Source of the DNA: an uncultured bacterium
Lineage (GTDB): Bacteria; Vulcanimicrobiota; CADAWZ01
DNA length: 38,659 bases
Direction: 5' to 3'
NCBI GenBank assembly: GCA_949288455.1
Contig: CASEKF010000008.1
Coordinates: 1-38,659, forward strand
Position 1 is the first letter of the stretch, and every line of letters starts with the position of its first letter. The translations under genes and the position numbers were made by a program. Positions 24,534 to 33,710 of this stretch are shown piece by piece. Under the pieces are notes generated by a model. That model saw nothing but the letters and a program-made list of their open reading frames with translations, did not search any database and was not told the DNA's origin.

Positions 24534-25908
24534 AGTCTGCCGCCTGGGGTTTTAAAATTATAGCTTCTTTCTTCTTCGCTTTAATATGATCAGTCAAGAT
24601 ATTTTCAGGAAAAACTTCGCCTTCTCGAAGGAATAAGTTGTCTGCCTCTAAAGCTTCCGCAGCTTGAAGAAGATCGGCGGGAAGCAGTTTAACTCCGTTT
24701 TCTTCTAAATTTTCAAAATCGAATAGGTTGCCTTCCGTCGGTCCAAAACGCTCTCGATCCGAGGATTCTTTTAAGATCCCGTCGCATCCGGCCATTATTA
24801 AAGAAGCGAAAACAAGATAAGGATTTCCGGAAAAGTCGCTCGCTCTATATTCAAACCGTTTTTCTTCCGGAGTTTTAGCGTAAGCCGGAATTCTAACGGC
24901 CGCCGATCTGTTTCCTAAAGAGAACACCGCCGCTATAGGAGCTTCGTATCCTCCGGTTAATCTTTTGTATGAATTTACGCTTGGATTACAAAAAGCGCTC
25001 AAAGCTCCGGAATGTCTTAAAAGACCCGTTATAAATTTTATCGCTGTTTGGCTGAGGCCGGCGTATCCGGAGGAATCGTTAAATATGGGCTTGCCGCCGT
25101 CGAATGCTTTAAAATGGACGTGAAATCCGTTTCCGGGAGCTCCATAGATAGGTTTTGGCATAAAAGTAGCCGTCAGAGAACGCCTTTTAGCATAATTTTT
25201 CACCGCATATTTTATTTTCATCGAGTTATCGGCCATTTCTAAAGGTTCTCCGAATTCCGTCTCAATTTCCAATTGTCCCGGACCTCCGGCTTCATGATGG
25301 TGATATTTCAGCTTAATTCCCATTCTTATTAGCTCTTTTGACAGCCCCTGCCTGAACGAAGCAAATTTATCCGCCGGTTGATCGGCTTGATAAGCGTCTT
25401 TTAGACCCGGTTCGTAACCGTCCAAAGCCTCGGCTCCCTCCGGAGTTATATACACGAACGAGTTAAACGGTCCGTCCTTGAAAGAAACTTGACGAAAAAC
25501 GTAAAATTCGTATTCCGGACCTAAGAGCAGTTTATCGCTAATGCCCAGAGAAAGAAAATATCGCGAGGCTTTTTTTAATATTAGTCTTGGATCGCCCGAG
25601 AAAGGAGTTTCGTTATCGTCCGCTTCGTAAAATTCGCATATGAACGATAAAGTAGGCAGATCGCAAAAAGGATCCAGAAAAGCGGATTGCAAAACGGGTT
25701 TTAAAATCATATCGCTTTTCGATACTCCTTTAAATCCGTAGTTGGAACCGTCGCATCCCAGTCCTTTTTCAAAAAGACGTTCGGAAACGCTTTCGCCGGG
25801 AATCGTAATATGCTTCCATCTGCCTTTTATATCGCACGCTTTAAAATCAACGCTTTCAATTTTGTTCGAGCTGATAAATTGTATAGCTTCTTTGGAACTT
25901 GTAAACAT
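24511..25908 (-). CDS. Type I glutamine synthetase
   Basis: Makes glutamine from glutamate, ammonia and ATP in the cytoplasm. Family landmarks: CDGSNYGF with Asp53, EYEFYVF (E132, E134), the GPGQLEIE metal segment, GNGFHVHF with H263/H265, NPSVNSYKRL, RSAAVRIPAY and FEYRASD (E353, R355). Length of 465 is normal for GSI. The adenylylation loop of the enterobacterial enzyme (NLYDLPPE) is replaced by GNLFDFEN, with Phe396 where Tyr would be modified, so regulation by adenylylation is unlikely. The AAAGGAA site is adequate. The gene sits inside the pseudopilin locus and overlaps the next pilin gene. I have not given it the symbol glnA because members of this family also include gamma-glutamylpolyamine and other ligases. 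Confidence 0.88.
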   Translation of the reverse strand: MFTSSKEAIQFISSNKIESVDFKACDIKGRWKHITIPGESVSERLFEKGLGCDGSNYGFKGVSKSDMILKPVLQSAFLDPFCDLPTLSFICEFYEADDNETPFSGDPRLILKKASRYFLSLGISDKLLLGPEYEFYVFRQVSFKDGPFNSFVYITPEGAEALDGYEPGLKDAYQADQPADKFASFRQGLSKELIRMGIKLKYHHHEAGGPGQLEIETEFGEPLEMADNSMKIKYAVKNYAKRRSLTATFMPKPIYGAPGNGFHVHFKAFDGGKPIFNDSSGYAGLSQTAIKFITGLLRHSGALSAFCNPSVNSYKRLTGGYEAPIAAVFSLGNRSAAVRIPAYAKTPEEKRFEYRASDFSGNPYLVFASLIMAGCDGILKESSDRERFGPTEGNLFDFENLEENGVKLLPADLLQAAEALEADNLFLREGEVFPENILTDHIKAKKKEAIILKPQAADYEYYYDC

Positions 25909-25932
25909 TGGAAGTAATTCCTTTCTAAAACG

Positions 25933-26673
25933 TTACTGCCTTATAAATTTCTTTTCTTTAACGTCGTAAACTCCTCTTAATATTTCTTCTCCGTTTTTCC
26001 TGAGTTCGAAAATAGCCGAACCTTCTTTTAAAATTGCAAACTCCGGAAGAACCCATTCCGGAGAACTCCATCTTCCGTTTATTGCCGCGGTAAATCCATG
26101 CCCTCCGAAAGGATAAGGATCGGTAAAATAGCCTCCGAAACCTGACGCTATAGGTATTACGCAGAGATGTGCGTTTTCAGCTTGAAACCTGATTATTCCG
26201 ATTTCCTCCATATCTTCGCTGAAAAGCGAACCAGGATAGTCCAGTCGCAGACCGTAGTAAAAGTCTATCGGAGTCCTGTAGTGAACTACGTCGCTGCATA
26301 TCGATACGAAGCCTTTAGGAGCTTTGTATTTTCCTGAAAGGTAGTCTTCGATTTTATCTGAAGATATGATTTTTTGAAGCCAAGTCGACGAAGTTGGAAT
26401 AAGCTGTTTTTTCCTTATTTTTAAAAGTCTGTCGAAATCTTCGCGCTTCATGGATGCTGCCGTTCTGGACTGAAGGTCTAAAAAGTAGTCCATAGTCATA
26501 TGTTCTTCTTTTAGAGCCGTTTCTATCGTTTCGGGAAAACCTCCGCGAAGCGCGAAAACGTCTTGAAGCGATAAAGGTTCAAGTTTATCTTTCGCTTCCG
26601 CAAATCCGGTTAAGATAAACGAAAAAAGAGCCGCTGTTATAATTATAACTTTTAAATTTATTCTATTGGTCAT
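25933..26673 (-). CDS. Secreted hypothetical protein in pseudopilin locus (246 aa)
   Basis: Not recognised. Sec signal peptide at residues 1-27 (cleavage likely after AEA), so exported. The body has a helical N-terminal part (residues 30-110) and a Gly/aromatic-rich C-terminal part (SGFGGYFTDPYPFGGHGF, RWSSPEWVLPEF) that looks strand-rich. It follows the giant GspK-like copy 1 after only 9 bases with an AAGGGTGA site, and precedes glutamine synthetase by 24 bases. It is therefore in the same transcript. Its place suggests a secreted cargo or accessory protein of the pseudopilus, but this is inference from context. Confidence 0.65.
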   Translation of the reverse strand: MTNRINLKVIIITAALFSFILTGFAEAKDKLEPLSLQDVFALRGGFPETIETALKEEHMTMDYFLDLQSRTAASMKREDFDRLLKIRKKQLIPTSSTWLQKIISSDKIEDYLSGKYKAPKGFVSICSDVVHYRTPIDFYYGLRLDYPGSLFSEDMEEIGIIRFQAENAHLCVIPIASGFGGYFTDPYPFGGHGFTAAINGRWSSPEWVLPEFAILKEGSAIFELRKNGEEILRGVYDVKEKKFIRQ

Positions 26674-26682
26674 TCTTCACCC

Positions 26683-29079
26683 TTAAGGCAGCCTTTCAAA
26701 ATATACTTGTTTAAGATTTGTAATTAAGGGAACTTCGTAATTTTCAACGAATGTTTTCAGATCTGTTTCGTCATATAGCACGGTAAAATTAGAACAGTTA
26801 TTTATCTCTATGTTTCCCGGAGCTATGCCTAAAAGAGATGTCTGTGAGATTCCGGCTCCTGAACCCGGAGTCGGAGTAGACGAGGGATCTCCTCCGTATG
26901 AGATCAAAATGCCGTTTAAGGTAAACGGTCCGTTTTCCATGTCGGCTGAAAAACCTCCGCATGTATATATGACTCCGCTGAAAGACGAAGGCGCTTTTGT
27001 TGAGGCAATTATTTCCGAAACGTCGTTGGGCATGTAGTAAACCGTCGTTTTTTGGGCTTGATGAGGAGACTTAATAGTTTTTGTCCTATAGTTTTGCTCG
27101 ACTAACTTGTATACTATCCATTCCGCTTCTCGTTTAGAGTAGCCGTAAGCTTTAGTCATAACCTTTTCCAGCGTTGGAAAGTTTTCTATTGAGATCGCGT
27201 TATGGATGTCTAAATCATTTATGTTGACTTTACTCCGCATTATGGATTGGACGATACTATGCAGGCTGCCGCCTGTTTCCCCTGCCGCGAGAGACTTCAT
27301 CTTATTGGTGAGTCCGTTTAGATTCTGCTTGTTCCCTGACGCCGTATATCCCATTTTGACGGAACCTTTGGCATATATCGCTATTTGACTTGAAGTTTCT
27401 TCTTCGTACTCGGGATCGTCATTCTGATTGTCGTTTCGATTTATGTTTAATTCGCTCCCCGCTTTAAAAAATATGCTTTCGCCTCCCAGAATTTGTCCGT
27501 CTCCGGTCAGTTTTCCTGATATTGATATTGGAGCTTGAGAATATAAAGTCGAAGGTATATGCTTGAATTTTGTCGTGAGGATAGAGCATAAAGATTCGCC
27601 GTCATATTGACGTTCTTTATATTCTTGTTCTTGGCCGAATTTTAATTCAAGAGGCAACGAAGATTGTCTAATCTTATGAGTGATAATCGGAGTCTGGGGA
27701 TTCGCGGCTGCTCCGGGCAGACTTGGAGGCATATTTTCGGAATCGACGTATGTTTCCAACCTTATAAACGACAATCCGTTTGCCGAGCCTCCTTCGGCTT
27801 TTACTGAGCTTTTAAGATAGATTACCGGCGTGTCGTTGTTATTATTTTTTGGCAAATCGACGTAAATTTTTCCATAATCTTCAGAATTTTGCGGCACTTT
27901 ATAAAATCCGTTTCCTTGAAGCATGGTTTCCATAGACGTCTGATCTAAATTAGGTCCAATCTCCATAACAAGTTGCGTGCCGTCGTAAGAATGGTAGTTC
28001 TCGCTGTAATATAAGTCGTATTTTCCGGTTTGTACGTTCTTAAGAGTCGCGTAAGTGCCGAGAGGCATAGAATTAGTTATTTCGTTTAAAGAAGATTCGG
28101 ATATGCTCTCCCATTTGACCGCGGGGAATTTATTGGAAGCGTTGTACTTTTCTATGTTTACTCCGTATTTTTTTGCAAAATTAAAAATTTGCGAGTGTTG
28201 CGTAGATGAAAATTGATCTTCAGCGTTTATTGTATCTCCCGATATATCGACTCTCGTTCCGTAATATATGGCTCCGTCGTCTACAGAACATGGATAAAGA
28301 TAGCCTGAAGACGCGTCGCCCTCAGGATCCTGATCTCTGTTGATCGAGAATGTGCCTTTACAAAATACGTCCGCTTTTGCGCTTGTCGTTTGAGCTACGG
28401 AAAACACCGCTTCGCTTCCTTTAAGACGTATGTTCATATCGCCTCCGGAATATACGCCGGCGCTGAAAAGGCTTAAATTGTCGGGTATGAGGAGTTTTGC
28501 CGTAGCGCATCTGTAAGCTCCGGAGCGTCCTTCCGAAGCTATGTATACGCCCGGAGATACTATCGTAGTTTTTTTATTTGAGGGAGTTTGAGATATTTCT
28601 ACGGTTTCGTCGTCAAAATTGCCGTCATATTCGTGGACGTTTTCTTCCGTGATAGAATTAAAAGACCAGTAATTAACCGATTTGCCTTCCGGATCGGAAT
28701 TTACTATTGAAACATACCCGTCTTTAGGTTCTTTTTTGTTTGAAAAATATATCAGAAATTCTGAATCTTCGTCTTCTGAGACGCCATGTATCGCGGCTAT
28801 ATTGCCAAAACGTTTTTCTCTAACGGTATAAGTTCCGAATTGTTCCGTCGTTTCGGGAGTTCCGAAGGGCCAGGCGGCGTTTTGCTGAATCCTGTAAAGA
28901 GCGTATTCATGACCTGAGGCAGAGGCCCAGTAAGCTTTAGTTTCTCCAAAAAATTTGGCGCTCTGGAATATCCCGTTATGTACGTTTTGAAGAGCGGCGG
29001 TCAAAAAAGTAGCTAATAGCGTTATGGTAAAGAGAACGTATATTATGAAAAAACCTTTTTTTTCCGAAGTTTTCATCAT
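26683..29079 (-). CDS. Giant GspK/PilX-like minor pseudopilin, copy 1 (798 aa)
   Basis: Paralogue of the protein at 21087-23663. Leader MMKTSEKKG, probable prepilin cleavage G9|F10, then a hydrophobic helix to about residue 31. Mature position 5 is Tyr, again lacking the usual Glu5, as in GspK. The two proteins share SPG(I/V)YIASEGRSG near residue 170, a (G/A)IYYG segment, (I/V)GGxSxFxxAGSE-type turns, IAIYAKGSVKMG, and GVIYTCGGF with a Ser/Pro-rich (PSST..PGSG) loop near the C-terminus. They are diverged but alignable over their full length. ATG with an AAGGGA site, 30 bases after the GspJ-like gene. Likely sits at the pseudopilus tip. Function in secretion or adhesion is inferred. Confidence 0.82.
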   Translation of the reverse strand: MMKTSEKKGFFIIYVLFTITLLATFLTAALQNVHNGIFQSAKFFGETKAYWASASGHEYALYRIQQNAAWPFGTPETTEQFGTYTVREKRFGNIAAIHGVSEDEDSEFLIYFSNKKEPKDGYVSIVNSDPEGKSVNYWSFNSITEENVHEYDGNFDDETVEISQTPSNKKTTIVSPGVYIASEGRSGAYRCATAKLLIPDNLSLFSAGVYSGGDMNIRLKGSEAVFSVAQTTSAKADVFCKGTFSINRDQDPEGDASSGYLYPCSVDDGAIYYGTRVDISGDTINAEDQFSSTQHSQIFNFAKKYGVNIEKYNASNKFPAVKWESISESSLNEITNSMPLGTYATLKNVQTGKYDLYYSENYHSYDGTQLVMEIGPNLDQTSMETMLQGNGFYKVPQNSEDYGKIYVDLPKNNNNDTPVIYLKSSVKAEGGSANGLSFIRLETYVDSENMPPSLPGAAANPQTPIITHKIRQSSLPLELKFGQEQEYKERQYDGESLCSILTTKFKHIPSTLYSQAPISISGKLTGDGQILGGESIFFKAGSELNINRNDNQNDDPEYEEETSSQIAIYAKGSVKMGYTASGNKQNLNGLTNKMKSLAAGETGGSLHSIVQSIMRSKVNINDLDIHNAISIENFPTLEKVMTKAYGYSKREAEWIVYKLVEQNYRTKTIKSPHQAQKTTVYYMPNDVSEIIASTKAPSSFSGVIYTCGGFSADMENGPFTLNGILISYGGDPSSTPTPGSGAGISQTSLLGIAPGNIEINNCSNFTVLYDETDLKTFVENYEVPLITNLKQVYFERLP

Positions 29080-29109
29080 TTCTAAATTCCCTTCGCAGGT
29101 CTGTGATTT

Positions 29110-29907
29110 TTAGTTTTTTGAGGTTAAAATCCAGTCTCTTGACTCTAAGAATTCAGAGTTTGACAGATCTGTGTCGCCTATGGCGACTCGTTTGTTGATT
29201 TCTTTGAGCTTAACGACTTTTATTGAAAATCGTATGTTGAGCGAATTTTCTTCAATCATATTTTCTAAATCTAAAATATTGGAAGATATTATTTTAGCGT
29301 CTGAGAATTGAAAAAGTCCCTCAAACCTTACGCCGTTAACGTTACAATTTAAGGACTCCGGATAGCGCAAGCTTACCTTGTCGTTCTCGATAGGGAGAAG
29401 AATACCGCTTAAAGATTCAAAAAAACCGTAAGCTCCTTTTGCGAATATATTTCCTTCGGAACTGCCGGAGTAATCATAAGTTAACCTTATCAGTTTTTTA
29501 TGCGGACAATATTTGAACGGTTCTTCATAATCATCGTCTGAACAGCCGTCTTGTGGAATATCGAGGTAATAGACTATTATTTTATTCCAATATAATTTGT
29601 TCTTGCCGCCTTGTATTAAGCCTGAAGAATCCGAGGGGGAAGGTAGAAAAAACCATCTGTTTTTCCTGTGAGTTCCTTCCGTTTGGTATGTATAAAGATA
29701 ACGTAAATCAGACATAATTACGTCGCGTTGGATCGCTTTATACGCTTTTAAAATCTCAGAGTTTGCTTCCTGTTCCGCAGTTTGATAAGCGAAACTTTTA
29801 AAGAAAGACGAAGTTAAACTGAACGTCGCTATCACTATTATTGAAAAAATCGTGGTAGACAGTAACGTTTCCAAAAGAGTGAAGCCGTTTTTTTCGCCTT
29901 TTTTCAT
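29110..29907 (-). CDS. GspJ/PilW-like minor pseudopilin, copy 1 (265 aa)
   Basis: Pilin-like protein with leader MKKGEKNG8|F9TLLE, Glu13 being mature position 5, and a hydrophobic helix to about residue 30. The FFKSFAYQTAEQEANSEILKAYKAIQRD region matches copy 2 at 23685-24533. Its size and position between a GspI-like and a GspK-like gene fit a GspJ/PilW role. It has few Cys compared with copy 2. It overlaps the previous gene by one base (TGATG), so the two are translationally coupled. Confidence 0.85.
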   Translation of the reverse strand: MKKGEKNGFTLLETLLSTTIFSIIVIATFSLTSSFFKSFAYQTAEQEANSEILKAYKAIQRDVIMSDLRYLYTYQTEGTHRKNRWFFLPSPSDSSGLIQGGKNKLYWNKIIVYYLDIPQDGCSDDDYEEPFKYCPHKKLIRLTYDYSGSSEGNIFAKGAYGFFESLSGILLPIENDKVSLRYPESLNCNVNGVRFEGLFQFSDAKIISSNILDLENMIEENSLNIRFSIKVVKLKEINKRVAIGDTDLSNSEFLESRDWILTSKN

Positions 29908-30329
29908 CAGTTAATTACCTTTAGCGTGGTGATTTTTATATCTTTGTTCGTAGGCTTAGTTAAAAAATCGGGCGATGTCGATACCGTTATCGTTATTTGC
30001 TTCATGCCGGGGAACCCGGGCTGAGTCTGTCTGACCGTAACGTCTTCTATATGAAAATGGTATTCAATATCCGCATAAGTTATTTGCCCCGTTAACGCCT
30101 TGTCGTTTCCCGTAGCGTCGCTTTGAAATTTTTTTTGAAATTCTTCGTCTCCGGCTAGATATGTTTCAAGAATACTGTTAGCCGCTATAACGCTTTTCGA
30201 ATTCTCATTTACTCCTCGGCTGCTTTTCATAAGAGTCGTGATTACTCCCAAAACAGAAAAAACGACTAGATTTATAAGAAAAAGCGCAATCGCAAGCTCA
30301 TGAAAGCTGAATCCGCGTTCTTTTTTCAT
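29907..30329 (-). CDS. GspI/PilV-like minor pseudopilin (140 aa)
   Basis: Small pilin-like protein, first of the locus. Leader MKKERG6|F7SFHE has the conserved Glu at mature position 5 (residue 11), followed by a hydrophobic helix (ELAIALFLINLVVFSVLGV). Size and order match GspI/PilV. The ATG has an AGGAG site 9 bases upstream and a sigma70-like promoter at 30404-30432. No second GspI-like gene accompanies the copy 2 module, so this one may serve both tips. Confidence 0.84.
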   Translation of the reverse strand: MKKERGFSFHELAIALFLINLVVFSVLGVITTLMKSSRGVNENSKSVIAANSILETYLAGDEEFQKKFQSDATGNDKALTGQITYADIEYHFHIEDVTVRQTQPGFPGMKQITITVSTSPDFLTKPTNKDIKITTLKVIN

Positions 30330-30403
30330 CTTATGAGCTCCTATAAAATCGTAACATTTTGCCTGGTAAATCGTGTAGTTAATAAAGTTATGTCGTTTAT
30401 AAA

Positions 30404-30432
30404 ATTATAATTGAAAGAATCTATTTATTCAA
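30404..30432 (-). promoter_or_regulatory. Sigma70-like promoter for the pseudopilin locus
   Basis: Read on the minus strand: -35 TTGAAT (30427-30432), a spacer of exactly 17 bases, and -10 TATAAT (30404-30409). A 5' leader of roughly 70 bases would follow before the GspI-like gene. The region also has AT-rich dyad symmetry, so part of it could form a hairpin instead. Confidence 0.5.
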
Positions 30433-30466
30433 TAATTTATAAAAATCTGACGATCTCAAGCTTTCG

Positions 30467-31177
30467 TTACTTCATGGTTATTTTATATGTCTGATACAAA
30501 CACAGAGCCGACAGAACCAGCCACAGAATTCCAATGGGAACGCTTAAAAAAGGCATCCCGACAGAAGAAGCTATAGCGTAAGAATCGCTGCTCGAAACCG
30601 TTCTGAAAATTAAGTCTTCGGGGATATCCAGGAAGGCGTATAAACAAGAAACGACTCCGATATATTTTAAAATAAGATCGTTAAATTCTTCCGAAAGTTT
30701 GCGTCCTGAGAAAATCATGAAAATTCCAAAAAGGCCCGTAAATATTACCGTAAATAAATCTCTCATCCATAAAACTAAAACTATTAACATTATTGAGCCG
30801 ATAACTATATTGATAGTTTTATTATATTTCGTACGAATGGCTAAAAAAAGCAGAAGACAACCCCATAAGATGCTTCCAAGATATCCTGCGCTCGCTATGA
30901 ACGTTCTGATCGGCCAGAATGAACTGCTGGTATGATAGCATACTCCGCCTATTAGAGGACTGATTTCTATATGCGAAATAGTTCCTCCCGTAACAATAGC
31001 CGCAAGACCATGGCTTATTTCATGTAAAAAGACCACGAATAATTTGATTGGATAAATTATAAATGACAGAAAGCCTAAATGAAGAGGCGCCAGAATCCTA
31101 TTGTCCCAGATTAAAAAAGTTATCGCAAGCATTATCGCGATCGTCGTTATTGTTTTTTGTTTTTCAGCTTGGTTCAT
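30467..31177 (-). CDS. M50B-like membrane metallopeptidase family protein (236 aa)
   Basis: Polytopic membrane protein with a zinc-metalloprotease HEISH motif (H52, E53, H56) at the start of a hydrophobic segment, followed by GGTISHIEISPLIGGVCYH. This arrangement fits the M50B-like group related to site-2 proteases. Five to six hydrophobic segments can be seen. The third zinc ligand (an NPDG-like motif) is not obvious, so catalysis is uncertain. GGGAG site before the ATG. It follows the phosphohexomutase after 95 bases and is probably co-transcribed with it. Substrate unknown. Confidence 0.78.
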   Translation of the reverse strand: MNQAEKQKTITTIAIMLAITFLIWDNRILAPLHLGFLSFIIYPIKLFVVFLHEISHGLAAIVTGGTISHIEISPLIGGVCYHTSSSFWPIRTFIASAGYLGSILWGCLLLFLAIRTKYNKTINIVIGSIMLIVLVLWMRDLFTVIFTGLFGIFMIFSGRKLSEEFNDLILKYIGVVSCLYAFLDIPEDLIFRTVSSSDSYAIASSVGMPFLSVPIGILWLVLSALCLYQTYKITMK

Positions 31178-31272
31178 AAGTTCGCTCCCTCAATTTTTAA
31201 TGTTCCCATGGAAAATTTTGAAAAAAGAGGCGTTAGCCGGCGTTAAGCGCGTAGAGCGGAGTTTAGCCGCTT

Positions 31273-33684
31273 TCAGTCCATAGTATTTATATAACTATCG
31301 TATAATTCGCCGGTTCTGCCGTCTATAACGGCAAAACCTTCGTTAAAGATTTTCTTCATAAGTTCCTTGTCCGAGCCGTCGAAATATACTTTAGATTTAG
31401 CGTCTGTTCCCGAGGGGCGAAGACATATGTCCTTTATTTTGCTTTCGTCTGAAAACCAGAATTGAAGACCGTCAGACCAGACGTCGATATTTTCCAGATA
31501 TTTAAGTTCTTCTTTCATAACCGGCAAAGCTTCCGTTAGCAAAGTTTTTACGTCGTCGATTGATATCTTGTATCCTGAAACGGAGTATTCGCCCGTTTTA
31601 AAAGCTAAGGCCAGTTTTCTGAAAAATCCGTTGAAGGCGTCGCGCTGCTTTAAGCCTTGCTCTTTAGCCTTGGCAAGCTCGGCAGGGTCGATTATGGCTT
31701 CGTTATAATGGATTATGTCTCCCCGGAATTCCATCCTGTTTTTGATATTGTTATTGACGAATATTTCTCTTAAATAATTATGAAGATATATCTTCGAGCC
31801 GTCGTTTTCAGCTATGCTTTCAAGATATCTTCTGGCTTGGAGCGCGATAGCGGAAATACAGGCTTCTCCGCTTGATTTCTCTCGCATGGCTATTACGTAT
31901 TCGCCTAAAACGTTATATATTGGGTTTCTGGGGCCTCCTATTTTTCCGCCGCTTTCTTCCCCTGCATGATGAAGTTTTGGATTTTTGCCCAATATGATTT
32001 CATGCCCTAATTCATTTTTAACGGAAAAACTTTCGCCTTTAGATTCTCGCATAGCGTTTTCAACGCTTTTTTCGATAGCCGCTATTTCTTTAAAGCCAAC
32101 CGGAACTTTTAACACGGGAATGGAATTATTTTCAGCCCATTCGTCCCAGGAAGCGGCGGAAACGTAAGTGTGAATATCGAAGTTAGAATATTTGTCCCAA
32201 AGACCGTCTTTTTTAGATTGGGTTAAATCGTTGTCGGCTATCATTAAAAACAGCTGGTTAGGGGAGAAAAGAGCGAGAAGTCTTCCGTCTTTTTGTTCGT
32301 TAAAAACTACGCCAAGATCGATAAGAGCTTCTTTTTCAGAACTTGGCAAAAGTTGGCATGCTACGAACCTGTCTACGTCGGGATCCACGTTGAAAATTAG
32401 CTGGCCGTTCGGAGCTTCGCGCAAAAGCTCGTCGTAACCGGCGGTTTCTATTACTTTAGGAACGCTGGCGTCGACCGACATATGCGTTACTTCGAGCTCT
32501 TCGGAATTCTTTTTCTTAGATACGGCAAAACCGATGTTGTGGAAGAAAGGATCTTCTTCCGTCCTTATTAGGCCGTTTTCAAAAATTTGGAAAATACCTA
32601 ATTCTTTAAGTATGGAAGATATAGTTTTATAACCCGCTCCCCCAAAAAAATCGAGTTTCAAACGAAGCCCTTTTCCGGCGGCTTCTTTTATCATTTTCAG
32701 CGTTTGTTCCGAAGCCGGCCCTTGACGGAGATAACTGCAATATAATTTAGCTGAGTTTTCGTAATTTATCGTTCTCATAATATGAGGATCGTTTCTTTCG
32801 GAAAGCTTAATCTCATAGCCTCCTGCTTCTATTTGATCGTATATTTCCTCCATTTTTTCGACGATCTTTTCATAAGTATCAGGAAGATATTGAGCTCCGT
32901 CAAAGGCAAGAATTTTGTCGCATTGTTTTTGAGGGGCTCCATGACTGGACGTGAAAAAATCTCCTCCGGACAGCCCTAGTATGAAAATCAGAAAAGACCA
33001 CATAAATATAGAAGACGTGTCCGTGCAGTCGTCTTTTTCCGTAGTGAAAACGTAAAGGCCGTTAGCGGCGTATATTCTCGACGTTAGAGAAACGTATTCC
33101 GGCGTATTTGCTCTTACTTCGCCTCCCACTATCCTAACCGGATTTTTTCTTACGAATTCTATTATAGAGGCTAAAGGCATTTTAAAAATTAACTCGATAG
33201 TTTGTACGTTGTTGGTTCCTAGAGCTTCTTTTATTTCTTCTTCGGTCTTAACTTCGGTTACGCGCATACGTTCGGGATGTATCTCTTTTACTAAAAGAGA
33301 TAAGGCTTCGGCTAAAATGGCTATCATGTATTCGTTTATACGATATCTGTGATCCCATGGACAGACGACGTTCTGATTCTCTCTGACGCCTCCGGTAGAC
33401 ACCTTAGCTTCTTTTTTAAAAGCTTCGATCTGTTCTTTTAATCTTATTTTTTTTGCTAACTCCGGAGTTACGAGCAGGGAAGAAGATTCGGCGGAATCAA
33501 GATCGAAAGGAGGGGAGTTTCTTATTTGGAAGTTGCCCTTTTCCCATTCTAGGAGACTCTGGTCTGTCTGATATATGTAATATTCGCGCATTTCTCTTAA
33601 GGTCATGTCTTTCGAGACTTTATTTAAGTGAGGCTGAGACGGATCAAAGTTAAGCAGTTTGCTTGTAAAGGTTTTTGTCCGCAT
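31273..33684 (-). CDS. Large phosphohexomutase (phosphoglucomutase/phosphomannomutase family, 803 aa)
   Basis: Family that moves phosphate between C1 and C6 of hexoses through a phosphoserine. The four landmarks are present in order: STGGVRE (residues 96-102), TSSHG with phosphoserine Ser247, metal loop DPDVDR (434-439), sugar loop EESGG (576-580), and phosphate loop RPSGT (756-760). Ordinary members have 450-600 residues; the extra length here is a ~90-residue N-terminal extension and longer spacing between motifs, mainly about 100 residues between Ser247 and the metal loop and about 170 before the phosphate loop. All motifs look intact, so it is probably active. TAAGGAG precedes the ATG. 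Sugar substrate cannot be set by eye. Confidence 0.88.
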   Translation of the reverse strand: MRTKTFTSKLLNFDPSQPHLNKVSKDMTLREMREYYIYQTDQSLLEWEKGNFQIRNSPPFDLDSAESSSLLVTPELAKKIRLKEQIEAFKKEAKVSTGGVRENQNVVCPWDHRYRINEYMIAILAEALSLLVKEIHPERMRVTEVKTEEEIKEALGTNNVQTIELIFKMPLASIIEFVRKNPVRIVGGEVRANTPEYVSLTSRIYAANGLYVFTTEKDDCTDTSSIFMWSFLIFILGLSGGDFFTSSHGAPQKQCDKILAFDGAQYLPDTYEKIVEKMEEIYDQIEAGGYEIKLSERNDPHIMRTINYENSAKLYCSYLRQGPASEQTLKMIKEAAGKGLRLKLDFFGGAGYKTISSILKELGIFQIFENGLIRTEEDPFFHNIGFAVSKKKNSEELEVTHMSVDASVPKVIETAGYDELLREAPNGQLIFNVDPDVDRFVACQLLPSSEKEALIDLGVVFNEQKDGRLLALFSPNQLFLMIADNDLTQSKKDGLWDKYSNFDIHTYVSAASWDEWAENNSIPVLKVPVGFKEIAAIEKSVENAMRESKGESFSVKNELGHEIILGKNPKLHHAGEESGGKIGGPRNPIYNVLGEYVIAMREKSSGEACISAIALQARRYLESIAENDGSKIYLHNYLREIFVNNNIKNRMEFRGDIIHYNEAIIDPAELAKAKEQGLKQRDAFNGFFRKLALAFKTGEYSVSGYKISIDDVKTLLTEALPVMKEELKYLENIDVWSDGLQFWFSDESKIKDICLRPSGTDAKSKVYFDGSDKELMKKIFNEGFAVIDGRTGELYDSYINTMD

Positions 33685-33710
33685 ATTTTAACTCCTTATA
33701 ACGTTTTTAC

